A stretch of DNA of 64,000 bases from Novosphingobium sp. NDB2Meth1 (lineage in GTDB: Bacteria > Pseudomonadota > Alphaproteobacteria > Sphingomonadales > Sphingomonadaceae): assembly GCF_900117425.1 (NCBI RefSeq), contig NZ_FPEH01000011.1, positions 248,001 through 312,000 of the forward strand. Reading direction: 5' to 3'. The position numbers were made by a program, and so were the translations under genes. Of this stretch, positions 44,044 through 54,543 are shown one piece after another. A model generated the notes under the pieces. The model made no database searches. It worked only from the letters and a program-made list of their open reading frames with translations, and was not told the origin of the DNA. Numbering within the stretch: position 1 is the stretch's first letter; every line of letters begins with the position of its first letter.

Positions 44044-45030
44044 ATGCAGGCCCGCATCATCTTCGAGGCCGCCGGGCCGCTGACCTCGATCCAGGATGTT
44101 GGCCGCCCCGGCGTCATGCGCTACGGCGTGCCGCGCTCCGGCCCGGTCGACCGGCTCGCCTTCGCCGCAGCGATGGCCGTGACCGGTATGCCGGACGGCT
44201 GGGCCTTTGAACTCTCGCACGGCGGCTGCACCATCGCCTGCCACGAAGGCGAAATCGGCTTCGCGGTCTGTGGCGGCGGGTTCCTTGCCGAGATCGATGG
44301 CGATGAAGGCAAGGCATGGCAGCAAGACGTCCTGCGCGCGGGCCAGCGCCTGCGCATCCGCGCCGGGGCCGGCAATTGGGCCTACCTTGCCTTTGCTGGA
44401 AGCTGTGCCGTCCCCCGCTGGCTCGGCAGCAGCGCGACCCATGCCTCCTCTGGCCTCGGCGGCGGTGCGGTCACTGCTGGCGCCGCCTTCGATTTCACCG
44501 CAACCCGCCCGCTCGAACCCCGCGCGCTGCCGCCGCCACCTGCGCTGCAGGGTTCCATCGCGGTCGTGCTCGGCCCGCAGGATCGTCACTTCCCGCCCGA
44601 CGCCATCGCGAACCTTGCAACAGGTAGCTTCACCGCCACCGCGCGCTTCGATCGCATGGGCCGCGTGCTTGGCGGACCGCCACTCAAGCCCACCTCGATC
44701 TCGATGCCCAGCGAACCGGCGCTGCGCGGCTGTCTGCAGGCCGATGGCGAGGGCGGCCTCACCGTGCTTCTGGCAGACCACCAGACAACAAGCGGCTATC
44801 CCAAGATCGCAACGGTCATCGGCAGCAATGTAGACCGCGTGGCCCAGTTGCCATCCGGCGAGCCAATCCGGTTCGAAGTGATCGACCCCCGGGAAGCTCT
44901 AGATCGCAGCCGCAATGCAGCAGCCTTGAACAAAGCCTGGCTTAATGATCTGTCCCGTTCCGGGCTGCTCGAAGAACGACTGTGGTTGAACAATCTTGTC
45001 GATGGCTTCATTGATGCAAAACTGTCCTGA
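44044..45030 (+). CDS. pxpC: 5-oxoprolinase subunit PxpC (KipA-like)
   Basis: 328 aa. ITS-type signature SIQDVGRPGVMRYGVPRSGP with VDRLAF at the N-terminus, and RFDRMGRVLGGP and TTSGYPKIATVI further on match the biotin-carboxylase-like KipA/UreA-amidolyase domain. Starts three bases after pxpB. Last gene of the nine-gene + strand run that begins at 37611. The third-position GC falls slightly in the last 40 codons. Confidence 0.92.
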   Translation: MQARIIFEAAGPLTSIQDVGRPGVMRYGVPRSGPVDRLAFAAAMAVTGMPDGWAFELSHGGCTIACHEGEIGFAVCGGGFLAEIDGDEGKAWQQDVLRAGQRLRIRAGAGNWAYLAFAGSCAVPRWLGSSATHASSGLGGGAVTAGAAFDFTATRPLEPRALPPPPALQGSIAVVLGPQDRHFPPDAIANLATGSFTATARFDRMGRVLGGPPLKPTSISMPSEPALRGCLQADGEGGLTVLLADHQTTSGYPKIATVIGSNVDRVAQLPSGEPIRFEVIDPREALDRSRNAAALNKAWLNDLSRSGLLEERLWLNNLVDGFIDAKLS

Positions 45031-45088
45031 GTTCGGACCGAGCCATAAAAGGAATCGACTCCTGCGCTGGCATCTATAGCAAGACTGC

Positions 45089-45976
45089 ATGGATCTCAGA
45101 CAGCTCCGGACATTTCGCGCGGTCGCCGAACTCGGCAGCCTGAGCCGGGCCGCCGACAAGCTGCGCATCGCCCAGCCAGCGCTCAGCCGACAGATCCGCC
45201 TTCTCGAACACGAACTGCGCACCCCGCTGTTCATCCGCCATGGCCGCGGCATGGTGCTCACCGAAGCCGGGCGCATCCTGCTCGATCGTACCGCCGGTCT
45301 GGTCCACCGGCTTGAGCAGGCCCGCGCCGACGTGCTCGCCTGTTCGGGCCAGCCAAGCGGCCGCGTCATCATCGGCATGGTGCCCACGGTCGGGGGCACG
45401 CTTGCCGCACGCCTTGTCCAGCGCGTGGTCGAGCAATTGCCGGGCGTCGAGCTGCGCCTCGTCGAAGCCTACGGCAGCTACCTCACCGAATGGCTCTACA
45501 AGGGTGAGATCGACCTCGCCGTCGTCTACGGTCCGCAGCAGAACGTCCACTTGCGCACCACCGCGCTGCGGCAGGACGAGCTCCATGTCGTCAGCGCCCC
45601 CGGCGGCTGGCTCGATGGCCTCGCGGACGTCACCCTCGAGCAACTCGAGGGCCAGCCGCTGGTGCTGCCAAGCGCGCCCCATGCATTGCGAATCCTCATC
45701 GAAAAGGCCTTCGCCGAAGCCGATGTTCCGCTTGCCGTGCGGGTCGAGGCGGACTCCTTCCAGCCTCTCATCGAAGTCGCCATGAGCGGCGTCGGCAGCA
45801 CTTTCCTGCCGCACTATGCCGTCGCCCGCCTGATCGAGCGTGGCCTGCTGGTCTCGGCGCGGATCAAGCCGGCGCTGCTGCGCGAAATCGTGCTGGCGCT
45901 TCCGGCCAAGCATCTCGAGTTTTCCGCTTCCCGCGCGGTGGCGGACATCATCCAGCAGATCGTCGCGGAGATCTGA
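45089..45976 (+). CDS. LysR family transcriptional regulator
   Basis: 295 aa. Helix-turn-helix at about 3-60 (FRAVAELGSLSRAADKLR, QPALSRQIRLLEHELRTPLF), effector domain from GRVIIGMVPTVGGTLAARL. The early part resembles Nac/CbbR-like members. It follows pxpC by 58 bp on the same strand and precedes an MFS gene by one base, so it may be the pathway's own regulator. The ribosome site is weak. The stretch CTATAGCAA just before it also occurs in the inverted repeat at 37532-37560. Confidence 0.92.
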   Translation: MDLRQLRTFRAVAELGSLSRAADKLRIAQPALSRQIRLLEHELRTPLFIRHGRGMVLTEAGRILLDRTAGLVHRLEQARADVLACSGQPSGRVIIGMVPTVGGTLAARLVQRVVEQLPGVELRLVEAYGSYLTEWLYKGEIDLAVVYGPQQNVHLRTTALRQDELHVVSAPGGWLDGLADVTLEQLEGQPLVLPSAPHALRILIEKAFAEADVPLAVRVEADSFQPLIEVAMSGVGSTFLPHYAVARLIERGLLVSARIKPALLREIVLALPAKHLEFSASRAVADIIQQIVAEI

Positions 45977-45977
45977 C

Positions 45978-47327
45978 GTGAACGGAATGCCAAGTACGCC
46001 CGAAGGTGGACCAGACCTTCCTCGCATCGCGGTCGACCGGCTGATCGATCGGGGGCACTGGAGCGGCTACCAGAAACGGGTGCTGGCAGTCTGCACCGCC
46101 GCCGTCCTGCTCGACGGGCTGGACAACCAGATCCTCGGCTTTGCGATGCCCGCGCTGATGGCCGAATGGCATCTCCCGCGCGAGAGCTTTGTGCCGGTGG
46201 TGGTGGGCGGTCTCCTCATCATGTCGCTCGGCAGCGGCCTTGGCGGCTGGCTGGGGGACCGCGCCGGGCGACGGCCCGCACTTATCAGCGCTGTGGGCGT
46301 GTTCGGGCTGACCACGGCAGCCTCCGTGCTGGCCGACAACCTGCCGATGCTCGCGTTCTGCCGCTTCATCTCCACCCTGGCGCTGGGCGCGGCCTTGCCC
46401 AATGCGACGGCGCTGGTTTCCGAGTTTTCCCCGGCGAGCAGGCGCAATCTGGCAGTTTCACTCACCATGATGTCCGTCGTGCTTGGCGGCCTTGTCGGCG
46501 GTGCACTTTCCGCATGGTTGCTGCCGACCTATGGCTGGCGCATGCTGTTCGGCAGCGCTGGTATTCTCACATTGGTCGTGACCGCCGCCATGATGGCGCT
46601 GCTTCCGGAATCGCCACGATTTCTGGTGCACCGGCCTCGCCGCCGCCGCGAGCTTGACCGCATGCTGCGTGCTGCGGGCTTCGATCTGCCGCCGCGCTAT
46701 CACCTCGAACTGCCAACCGCTCTCGCTGTCGTCGGGGGCGGCATGTCGCTGTTCCGGCCGCCGCTGCTGATCGATACGCTCGCGCTTTCGGCGGCGTTCC
46801 TGTTCGGCCTCTTGGGCAACTATCTCGTGTTCAACTGGGGCCCGACCATGCTGGCGGCGGCCGGATACGATCTTGCCGTCTCGTCACTCGGCCTCGGCGC
46901 GTTCAATCTGGGCGGCATCGTCGGCTCGCTGATCGGCTCGCTGCTGATGGACCGCCTCGGCCCGCGTGTGCCGATCCTTGTCATGGCAGCAGCGGGCACG
47001 GCATGCGCCTTGTGGGCAGGGCAACTGCTTTCCGGCGGCCTGCATCCGACTGCGCTGGTCGTTGCGGGATTTGCCGCAACAGGCGTCTTCATGTCCGGAC
47101 TGCAGGTCATGCTCTTTTCGCTGGCCGTCAGCGCATTCCCAGCCTCGATCCGGGCGCAGGGCATTGGCGTGTCGCTCTCGATCGGCCGGATCGGCGCTGT
47201 TGCAGCGTCGGGTATGGGCGCGATGATCGTCGCAGCCGGGATTGGTCCGTTTTTCGTGGTGGTCGGCTTTTCGTGCTTTGCGATCGGCCTCGCGGTCCTG
47301 GCAGTCCGCGCCAAGGCAGGTCGCTGA
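45978..47327 (+). CDS. MFS transporter (aromatic acid:H+ symporter-like)
   Basis: 449 aa, about 12 membrane segments. VLLDGLDNQILGFAMPALMA has the DGxD motif of TM1 in AAHS/SHS permeases, with GDRAGRRPALI after TM2 and LPESPRFLV in the central loop. GTG at 45978 follows GGAG by seven bases, one base after the lysR stop; an ATG three codons later is an alternative. Likely imports an organic acid or amino-acid derivative degraded by the upstream operon. Confidence 0.92.
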   Translation: MNGMPSTPEGGPDLPRIAVDRLIDRGHWSGYQKRVLAVCTAAVLLDGLDNQILGFAMPALMAEWHLPRESFVPVVVGGLLIMSLGSGLGGWLGDRAGRRPALISAVGVFGLTTAASVLADNLPMLAFCRFISTLALGAALPNATALVSEFSPASRRNLAVSLTMMSVVLGGLVGGALSAWLLPTYGWRMLFGSAGILTLVVTAAMMALLPESPRFLVHRPRRRRELDRMLRAAGFDLPPRYHLELPTALAVVGGGMSLFRPPLLIDTLALSAAFLFGLLGNYLVFNWGPTMLAAAGYDLAVSSLGLGAFNLGGIVGSLIGSLLMDRLGPRVPILVMAAAGTACALWAGQLLSGGLHPTALVVAGFAATGVFMSGLQVMLFSLAVSAFPASIRAQGIGVSLSIGRIGAVAASGMGAMIVAAGIGPFFVVVGFSCFAIGLAVLAVRAKAGR

Positions 47328-47333
47328 TTTGGT

Positions 47334-47368
47334 GTCGTCCCCGGCGCCGGGCATGCGCCGGGGACGAC
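47334..47368. terminator. 14-bp perfect hairpin between convergent genes
   Basis: GTCGTCCCCGGCGC at 47334-47347 pairs perfectly with 47355-47368 across a 7-base loop, seven bases after the MFS stop and 40 bp from the RTX gene stop. No T-tract on either strand, so a Rho-assisted or bidirectional stop, or a REP-type palindrome. Confidence 0.6.
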
Positions 47369-47408
47369 CGGAGGACGTGACGCAAGCGCCCGCGCCCTCC
47401 TGCGACGA

Positions 47409-50400
47409 TCAGATCCAGAGATCGAAAGCCGCACCAGGCCCCGCCGGCACCGCGATCGGCAGATTGGCGCTTTCTGCAATCACGAGGTCGTCGAAGCCGA
47501 AGTTGTCCGCGGTCTTGGGGTCGCCATCGTCGACCGAGAAGGTCAGCAGCCGCGCATCGTGTAGCGTCGGATCGAAATCGACGTGGATGTTCCGGCCGAG
47601 GATGCCCAGCTTGACTGTCTGTGTGCCGATCAGGTGCGTCCCCGCGGTATCGTCGTAGGCCTTGATCGTGAGCGTCTGGTAGTCGCGCCAGCCTGATGCG
47701 AAGTTGGCGGAGATCGGCGTGAAGGGCGTCTCGCGCGAGAGGCTGGCAGGCGTGCCCGCGGCGCTTTCTCGGGCGATGGTCGATTCCCCGCCAACCCCTT
47801 CGAGGTTGATGAAGCTCTGCGTCCCGCTCGTCGGGCTGTAGCCGATCGGACCCGAATAGGTATTGTTGTTGATCGCCACATGGTCCCACTGGAACCCGTG
47901 GTAGCCATCGACCACCTCGCGCGAAGCCTCGGTAAAGACCGCAAAGTCATCCGCATTGAGCGTGAAGCGGTGCGTGGCGGCATCGAACCCGCCACCCAGT
48001 TGCCGCAGCACATCCACTGTCTTGTCGGCAAACTTGATGAACTCGATATCGCGCAGTGTCTCGACATCGCCGGTCTTGCTGTCGGTCAGGCGATAGGCGG
48101 TCGCCTCGATCTTCTCGACCTTGTAGTCCGCGAAGCTGCCGGACAGGACGGCAAGATCGCTGCCCTTCCCGCCTTCAAGGCTGTCGCTGCCCTTGCCGCC
48201 GATGAGGATGTCGTCCCCCGCACCGCCGACCAGCGTATCGTTGCCCTTGCCGCCAGCCAGGGTGTCGTCGCCGGCGAGGCCCACCAGCGTATCGCCCGAG
48301 TCACTGCCAAACAGTGTGTCCGCCCCGGCACTGCCTTCGTGGTAGATATCGTGTCCGGTCACATAAGCCGAGACGCCGATGCTCGGATGATCCGCATCGG
48401 TATCGAGCAGGGTCGCGACCGCCTTGCCGTCCTTGACTTCGACCACGTAGATCGACCCCGCCTGCCGCGCGAGCAGGTCCACTTGTCCGATCCCCTTGAT
48501 GCCGGCGGTGGAGAGATCGACCGTCACCGTGCGGTCCTTGGCATCGGCCGCCCACACGCTCACCAGCAGCTTGTCGCCCGCGCCATTGGTGCGCGCCAAC
48601 GCGTGGACCGGCTGCGTCACCCGGTCGACTTCCACGCCCTTGTCGAGAACCCGCAAGTCATAGTCGGGATAAATCTTGGCGCCCGCCTGCAGGTCATTCT
48701 GCCAGTATTGCTTGTAGGGCCCGGCCACGAGGTGGCCATCGAGGATAAAGTCGTCCAGCCAGCTGAACGCGGCGTGGACCTGGCTCAGCGTGGTGATCTG
48801 GTTGAGCCCGTCGGGCGTATTCGCAGTGTCAACGTCACCGCTGCCGCGCCGCGATTGCTCGAGGTTGTAGGAGCCCGAATTCGCTGCCGTCGCACCGGTA
48901 AGGTACATGATCTTGAGGAAGCCGGTGAAGCTTTCGTATTGCTCCTTGGTCGCGACTTCATCCCACCAGCCGGACGCGACAAAGTTATAGGCGGTTTTCT
49001 TGCCGAGGTCGATCTGCTCGGCAACGGCATTGAGCAGCTTGCGGACGATGTTCGATTCGCCTGTCCAGCCGGAATTGTTGCTGATGAAATAGGATTCCCC
49101 GACCGGGATGGTGCTGAAGGTGTCGGCCGTCTTGGCGTAGTCGAAACCCCAGCCATAATATCCACCATAGCGCCCGCGGTCCTGCGAGCCGCTGTTGATG
49201 TAGTAGATGAACTCATCAAGCCCCGGCACCGCCGCCAGCACCGAATCCTTCACTGCTCCGTGAATGCGGACGGCCTGATCGGTCGCGTACTGGTATAGGT
49301 CCCAATGCTCCCAGGGCACATCGACCGCGCTGGCATCGATGTTGGCTATGTAGTTCGTAGTCAGCTGCGCTTGGATCGCCGGATTGTTGATCCAGCTGAG
49401 GTAGGCAAAATTGATCGGTGCAGGCCCCCATTCGCCTTGGTCGATCACATAGTCGACCTTGCTGCCGAGCTTGTGCAGTTCGGTATCGATCGCCTTGACC
49501 TTTGTTGCCCAGTAGTCGGCAATCACCTGCCAGCTTTCCTGCGGGAGCAGGTTGTTCCACGTCCAGTTGCCGTTCGGCTTCCCGTCTGCGCCCAATGCTG
49601 GAACGAACAGCTGCTGCTCCGCTGCCGCCACCGCCGCATCCGCCGGCACGAACTTACCATCGCGCCACGTTCCGAAATCGCGGTTGAGGTAGACGCGGAT
49701 CTTGGCGTCTGGGTTCTGGTTCAGCTCGTTGAGGAACGCGTACCAAGCCCCGTCCGGCTTGCCTGCAAGGATGTTGGGCCCCAGCCGCGAGTCCGTCTCG
49801 AGCGCGTAGCCCCATGCATCGGAAAGTGCGACGCGGCCGTCAGTCAGCGGGTCGTAGTAGCCAAACGTCGTCAGCGCATCGAGCCTGGTATCGGGATTGA
49901 ACACCGGGCGGATCACATGGTCGGACCGCAGGTACTCGCCCGCGCTCAGGATCTCGTCCGCCAGCCCCGAACGCGGATCAGCCGCCGGGGTCACCGCCAC
50001 GTCGACCTTGGCGCTGGCCGTCGCGCCCGAAGGGTCGGCAACCGTCAGCGTGAAGCTGCCCGGATTGCCGCCGGCGGGCGTGAACAGCACGTTGCCATCG
50101 GGCGCAATGCTCACATTGCCGCCGCTCGCGTCCTTCACGCCGACGATCTTGAGCGCATCACCGTCCACGTCCTTCGCCGCCGCGAGCAGGTCCGCCGCCG
50201 CATAGATCGCGGTCGAGCCCTGCTTCGCCGCCACCGACTGCTCCGCCAGCACCGGCGCGTCGTTCACCGCGGTGATGTCGACCACGGCCTTGGTCGTCGC
50301 CGTCAGCCCAGCGCCGTCCGAGACCGTCACCGTGAAGCCGCCCGCGCCCTTGCCGTTGAGGTCGGCGGTCGGGTTGAACTGCACCGATCCGTCCGCGCCC

Positions 50401-51185
50401 AGCACCGCCGTGCCGCCCTTGGCATCGGTGACCGCGACGATCTTGAGCGGCGATCCGCTCGGCGACTTCCACCCCGCGAGCAGGTCCGCCGCGCTGAAGC
50501 TGCGGCCTGCGTCCTCGTCGATCACCGCCTTGGGATCGGGCCCGGTGAGCGAGCCGATCAGGTCGATCTTGTGGAACACCGTGCTCGTCGCGCCCAGCGC
50601 ATCGCGGACCTTGATCGTGAAGCCCGCCACATCGTCGCCCGCAAGGCCCGCCTTGGGCACGAAGCGGATTGTGCCATCGGCGAGGAGCCGCACGCTGCCG
50701 CCCACAGCATTGGTCACCCCCACGACCTTGAACGCGTCGCCCTCGATATCGTAGGCGCCCTTGAGCACTTCGGCCTGGCTGAACACCTTCGCCGTGCCCG
50801 GCGCCAGCACGAAGTTCTGTTGCACCAGCACCGGCGCATCGTTGACCGCGGCGATATTGATCAGCGCCGTCGCCGTCGCGGACTTCCCCGTCGCATCGGC
50901 GATCGTGTAGGTGATGCTCGCCGCGCCCGTACCATTGAGGTTCGCATCGGCACGGAAGATCCAGCCGCCCTTGCCATCGTCGATCAGGCGCCCGCCCGTC
51001 ACCTTGTCGATCGATGCAATCTTGAGCGCGGTCTTCTCCGGATCGCGCCAGCCGGAGAGGAGATTGGCCACCGTGATCGCCTTGTCGGTATCCTCGCGCG
51101 CGCTGAGCGTACGCGATTGTCCGGTGGGCGGCAGATCCACGATGGCGGCGGCGGCAGAGAGCTTGGGCGTGGTGGTGGTGGGCAT
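47409..51185 (-). CDS. Large RTX protein with cadherin-like repeats and glycosidase-like core
   Basis: 1258 aa. Residues about 10-400 are about four cadherin/VCBS-like repeats, recognisable by [12 protein letters not shown] and [12 protein letters not shown] junctions and GGxxxxxADGxxxFxPxA cores. Residues about 405-920 form a single domain I do not recognise, rich in aromatic residues ([52 protein letters not shown]) that look like a TIM-barrel carbohydrate enzyme. About 945-1005 are RTX nonapeptides ([20 protein letters not shown]) that bind calcium. A C-terminal domain (1060-1258) ends AFDLWI. No N-terminal signal peptide, so type I secretion through a C-terminal signal is likely; no exporter genes are in the window. 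Confidence 0.85.
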   Translation of the reverse strand: MPTTTTPKLSAAAAIVDLPPTGQSRTLSAREDTDKAITVANLLSGWRDPEKTALKIASIDKVTGGRLIDDGKGGWIFRADANLNGTGAASITYTIADATGKSATATALINIAAVNDAPVLVQQNFVLAPGTAKVFSQAEVLKGAYDIEGDAFKVVGVTNAVGGSVRLLADGTIRFVPKAGLAGDDVAGFTIKVRDALGATSTVFHKIDLIGSLTGPDPKAVIDEDAGRSFSAADLLAGWKSPSGSPLKIVAVTDAKGGTAVLGADGSVQFNPTADLNGKGAGGFTVTVSDGAGLTATTKAVVDITAVNDAPVLAEQSVAAKQGSTAIYAAADLLAAAKDVDGDALKIVGVKDASGGNVSIAPDGNVLFTPAGGNPGSFTLTVADPSGATASAKVDVAVTPAADPRSGLADEILSAGEYLRSDHVIRPVFNPDTRLDALTTFGYYDPLTDGRVALSDAWGYALETDSRLGPNILAGKPDGAWYAFLNELNQNPDAKIRVYLNRDFGTWRDGKFVPADAAVAAAEQQLFVPALGADGKPNGNWTWNNLLPQESWQVIADYWATKVKAIDTELHKLGSKVDYVIDQGEWGPAPINFAYLSWINNPAIQAQLTTNYIANIDASAVDVPWEHWDLYQYATDQAVRIHGAVKDSVLAAVPGLDEFIYYINSGSQDRGRYGGYYGWGFDYAKTADTFSTIPVGESYFISNNSGWTGESNIVRKLLNAVAEQIDLGKKTAYNFVASGWWDEVATKEQYESFTGFLKIMYLTGATAANSGSYNLEQSRRGSGDVDTANTPDGLNQITTLSQVHAAFSWLDDFILDGHLVAGPYKQYWQNDLQAGAKIYPDYDLRVLDKGVEVDRVTQPVHALARTNGAGDKLLVSVWAADAKDRTVTVDLSTAGIKGIGQVDLLARQAGSIYVVEVKDGKAVATLLDTDADHPSIGVSAYVTGHDIYHEGSAGADTLFGSDSGDTLVGLAGDDTLAGGKGNDTLVGGAGDDILIGGKGSDSLEGGKGSDLAVLSGSFADYKVEKIEATAYRLTDSKTGDVETLRDIEFIKFADKTVDVLRQLGGGFDAATHRFTLNADDFAVFTEASREVVDGYHGFQWDHVAINNNTYSGPIGYSPTSGTQSFINLEGVGGESTIARESAAGTPASLSRETPFTPISANFASGWRDYQTLTIKAYDDTAGTHLIGTQTVKLGILGRNIHVDFDPTLHDARLLTFSVDDGDPKTADNFGFDDLVIAESANLPIAVPAGPGAAFDLWI

Positions 51186-51625
51186 GGCGGTCCTCGGGCA
51201 ATGCCGGTGCAAGGCGCGACCCCGTGTCAGCCCCTCCGGCCCGCAGACCAATCGTTAATCGAAGTGAACAAGCCGTGACGGCACCCCAATAACGCGACCT
51301 TAACCACAGCGGTTCGGCGGATAGCATTTATCCATAGGGAGGGATGCCTTGCCGATCCCCCGCTATATCCGGGCAGATCTAGAGTATTGCATCCAACCTG
51401 TATTTGGAAAGATAGTGCATATTCGAAGTCAGCATAAATCAGAACGCGCATCTTGAAGTCGTCTGGAGTGCTGCAGCACCGAATCAATTCTGAATGGCTT
51501 CAGTCTGCCGCCCCTCCCGAACAGGGCCTTTGGGGCCGATGGGTTCTCGCGGCTTTCTGCACAGTGGCCATCGGCAAAATCGGCGTTAGGATGCCGCCAA
51601 ACAGAACCGATGGAGAGACATGCCC
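51186..51625. other. 440-bp intergenic region between divergent RTX and SDR genes
   Basis: No convincing gene. The middle (about 51370-51450) is AT-richer than its surroundings and has promoter-like wording such as TTGCATCC and GATAGTGCATATT, so promoters for both genes probably lie here. I found no clear inverted repeat or known operator. Confidence 0.5.
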
Positions 51626-52399
51626 ATGACTGAGCTTGCCGGCCGCGTTGCCCTCGTCACCGGCGCTTCGCGCGGCATCGGCGAGGCTTCGGCCCGCGCC
51701 CTTGCCGCGCTTGGCGCCAACGTCATCGTCAGCGATCTGGCGGCACCCGAAGCACTTGCGGAGGAACTCGGCGGCCTCGCCCGCGCGCACGACGTGACCG
51801 ACGAGCAAAGCTGGATCGATACGATGACCTTCGCCCGCGACGCCGCCGGCGGGCTGGATATCCTCGTCAACAATGCCGGACTGTTCCTTGCCAAGCCGCT
51901 GACCGAAACCACGCTTGAAGACTGGCGCCGCCTGCACAGCGTCAATGTCGAAGGTGTGTTCCTCGGCTGCAAGCACGCCGTGCCGCTGCTCGCCGAGCGC
52001 GCCAACCTGTGGACCGGCGGCACCGCGATCATCAACCTCTCGTCCGTCGCCGGCCTCGTCGGCTCCGCGCTGGTCAGTTGCTACAACGCCAGCAAGGGCG
52101 CGGTCCGGCTCTTCACCAAGGGCGTCGCGATGGAAGTCGCGCCGCTGCGTATCCGTTGCAATTCGGTCCACCCCGGCATCATCGAAACCGACATGGGCCG
52201 CGACCTCGTGTCCCAGTTTTCCGCCGCCACCGGCACCGGCGTGAACGACACCCGCGCCGCCTTCTCCAACCTCCACCCGCTGGGCCACTTCGGCGTGCCC
52301 CAGAACGTTGCCGACGCCGTCGCCTTCCTCGCCTCGGACCGCGCGGCCTTCATGACCGGCTCGGAACTGGTCGTGGACGGCGGCTTCACGACGAGCTGA
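51626..52399 (+). CDS. SDR family oxidoreductase
   Basis: 257 aa. TGASRGIG at about 12-19, LVNNAGLF, catalytic serine in NLSSVAG, YNASK, and TGSELVVDGGFTTS. It resembles cyclopentanol/3-alpha-hydroxysteroid-type SDRs (HPGIIETDM). The ATG at 51626 has GGAGAG eight bases upstream; an ATG six bases earlier is too close to it. Ends 12 bp from the convergent lepA stop. Confidence 0.93.
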   Translation: MTELAGRVALVTGASRGIGEASARALAALGANVIVSDLAAPEALAEELGGLARAHDVTDEQSWIDTMTFARDAAGGLDILVNNAGLFLAKPLTETTLEDWRRLHSVNVEGVFLGCKHAVPLLAERANLWTGGTAIINLSSVAGLVGSALVSCYNASKGAVRLFTKGVAMEVAPLRIRCNSVHPGIIETDMGRDLVSQFSAATGTGVNDTRAAFSNLHPLGHFGVPQNVADAVAFLASDRAAFMTGSELVVDGGFTTS

Positions 52400-52411
52400 T
52401 CGCGCCGCCCG

Positions 52412-54214
<1,803 letters not shown>

Positions 54215-54460
54215 CGGGCGCCGTTAGCAGTGTGCGCGCCCCGAGTCATCAGGTCCGTCCGGGAGGGGGTTGACACGGTTGACACAGTCCTGAGGAAAAA
54301 CTCCATTCGATTAGTCCAAGCGCTTTGATCGACCGGGGCGATTACTGAAACGGTGCGGAAAGCGGCCATTTCCATACCATGCCAGCTTGAGCGCATGTAG
54401 GACAGCCCCGCATTTCCGGCGCTTAGGTCGCGCCCTTCCCCGACGAATCAGGCGAGAGGG

Positions 54461-54489
54461 TTGACGTCCGTTTCGGCTCCTAATATTAG
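54461..54489 (+). promoter_or_regulatory. Sigma70-type promoter for the downstream TonB receptor
   Basis: TTGACG at 54461-54466 and TATTAG at 54484-54489 are 17 bp apart, about 55 bp before the receptor start. They lie in the 329-bp gap after lepA, which otherwise holds no gene. Another pair of TTGACAC words lies near 54270-54285. Confidence 0.6.
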
Positions 54490-54499
54490 AATGATCATT
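54490..54499. promoter_or_regulatory. Palindrome AATGATCATT at the predicted transcription start
   Basis: A perfect 10-bp palindrome directly after the predicted -10 box of the TonB-receptor promoter, inside an AT-rich stretch. Placement would let a bound repressor block initiation. Confidence 0.4.
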
Positions 54500-54543
54500 A
54501 TTAATCTAGTTCACTCAAAAGATTCCAATCCAAGGGGAGAGTC

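Noticed and set aside
51227..51487. An 86-codon minus-strand frame in the RTX/SDR intergenic region
   Set aside because: No ribosome site, no recognisable domain, and AT-rich mixed codon use; it spans the probable promoter area.
54490..54499. Treating AATGATCATT as another copy of the TTTGATCAAA operator
   Set aside because: Only the central TGATCA is shared; the flanking half-sites differ, so a common regulator is not supported.
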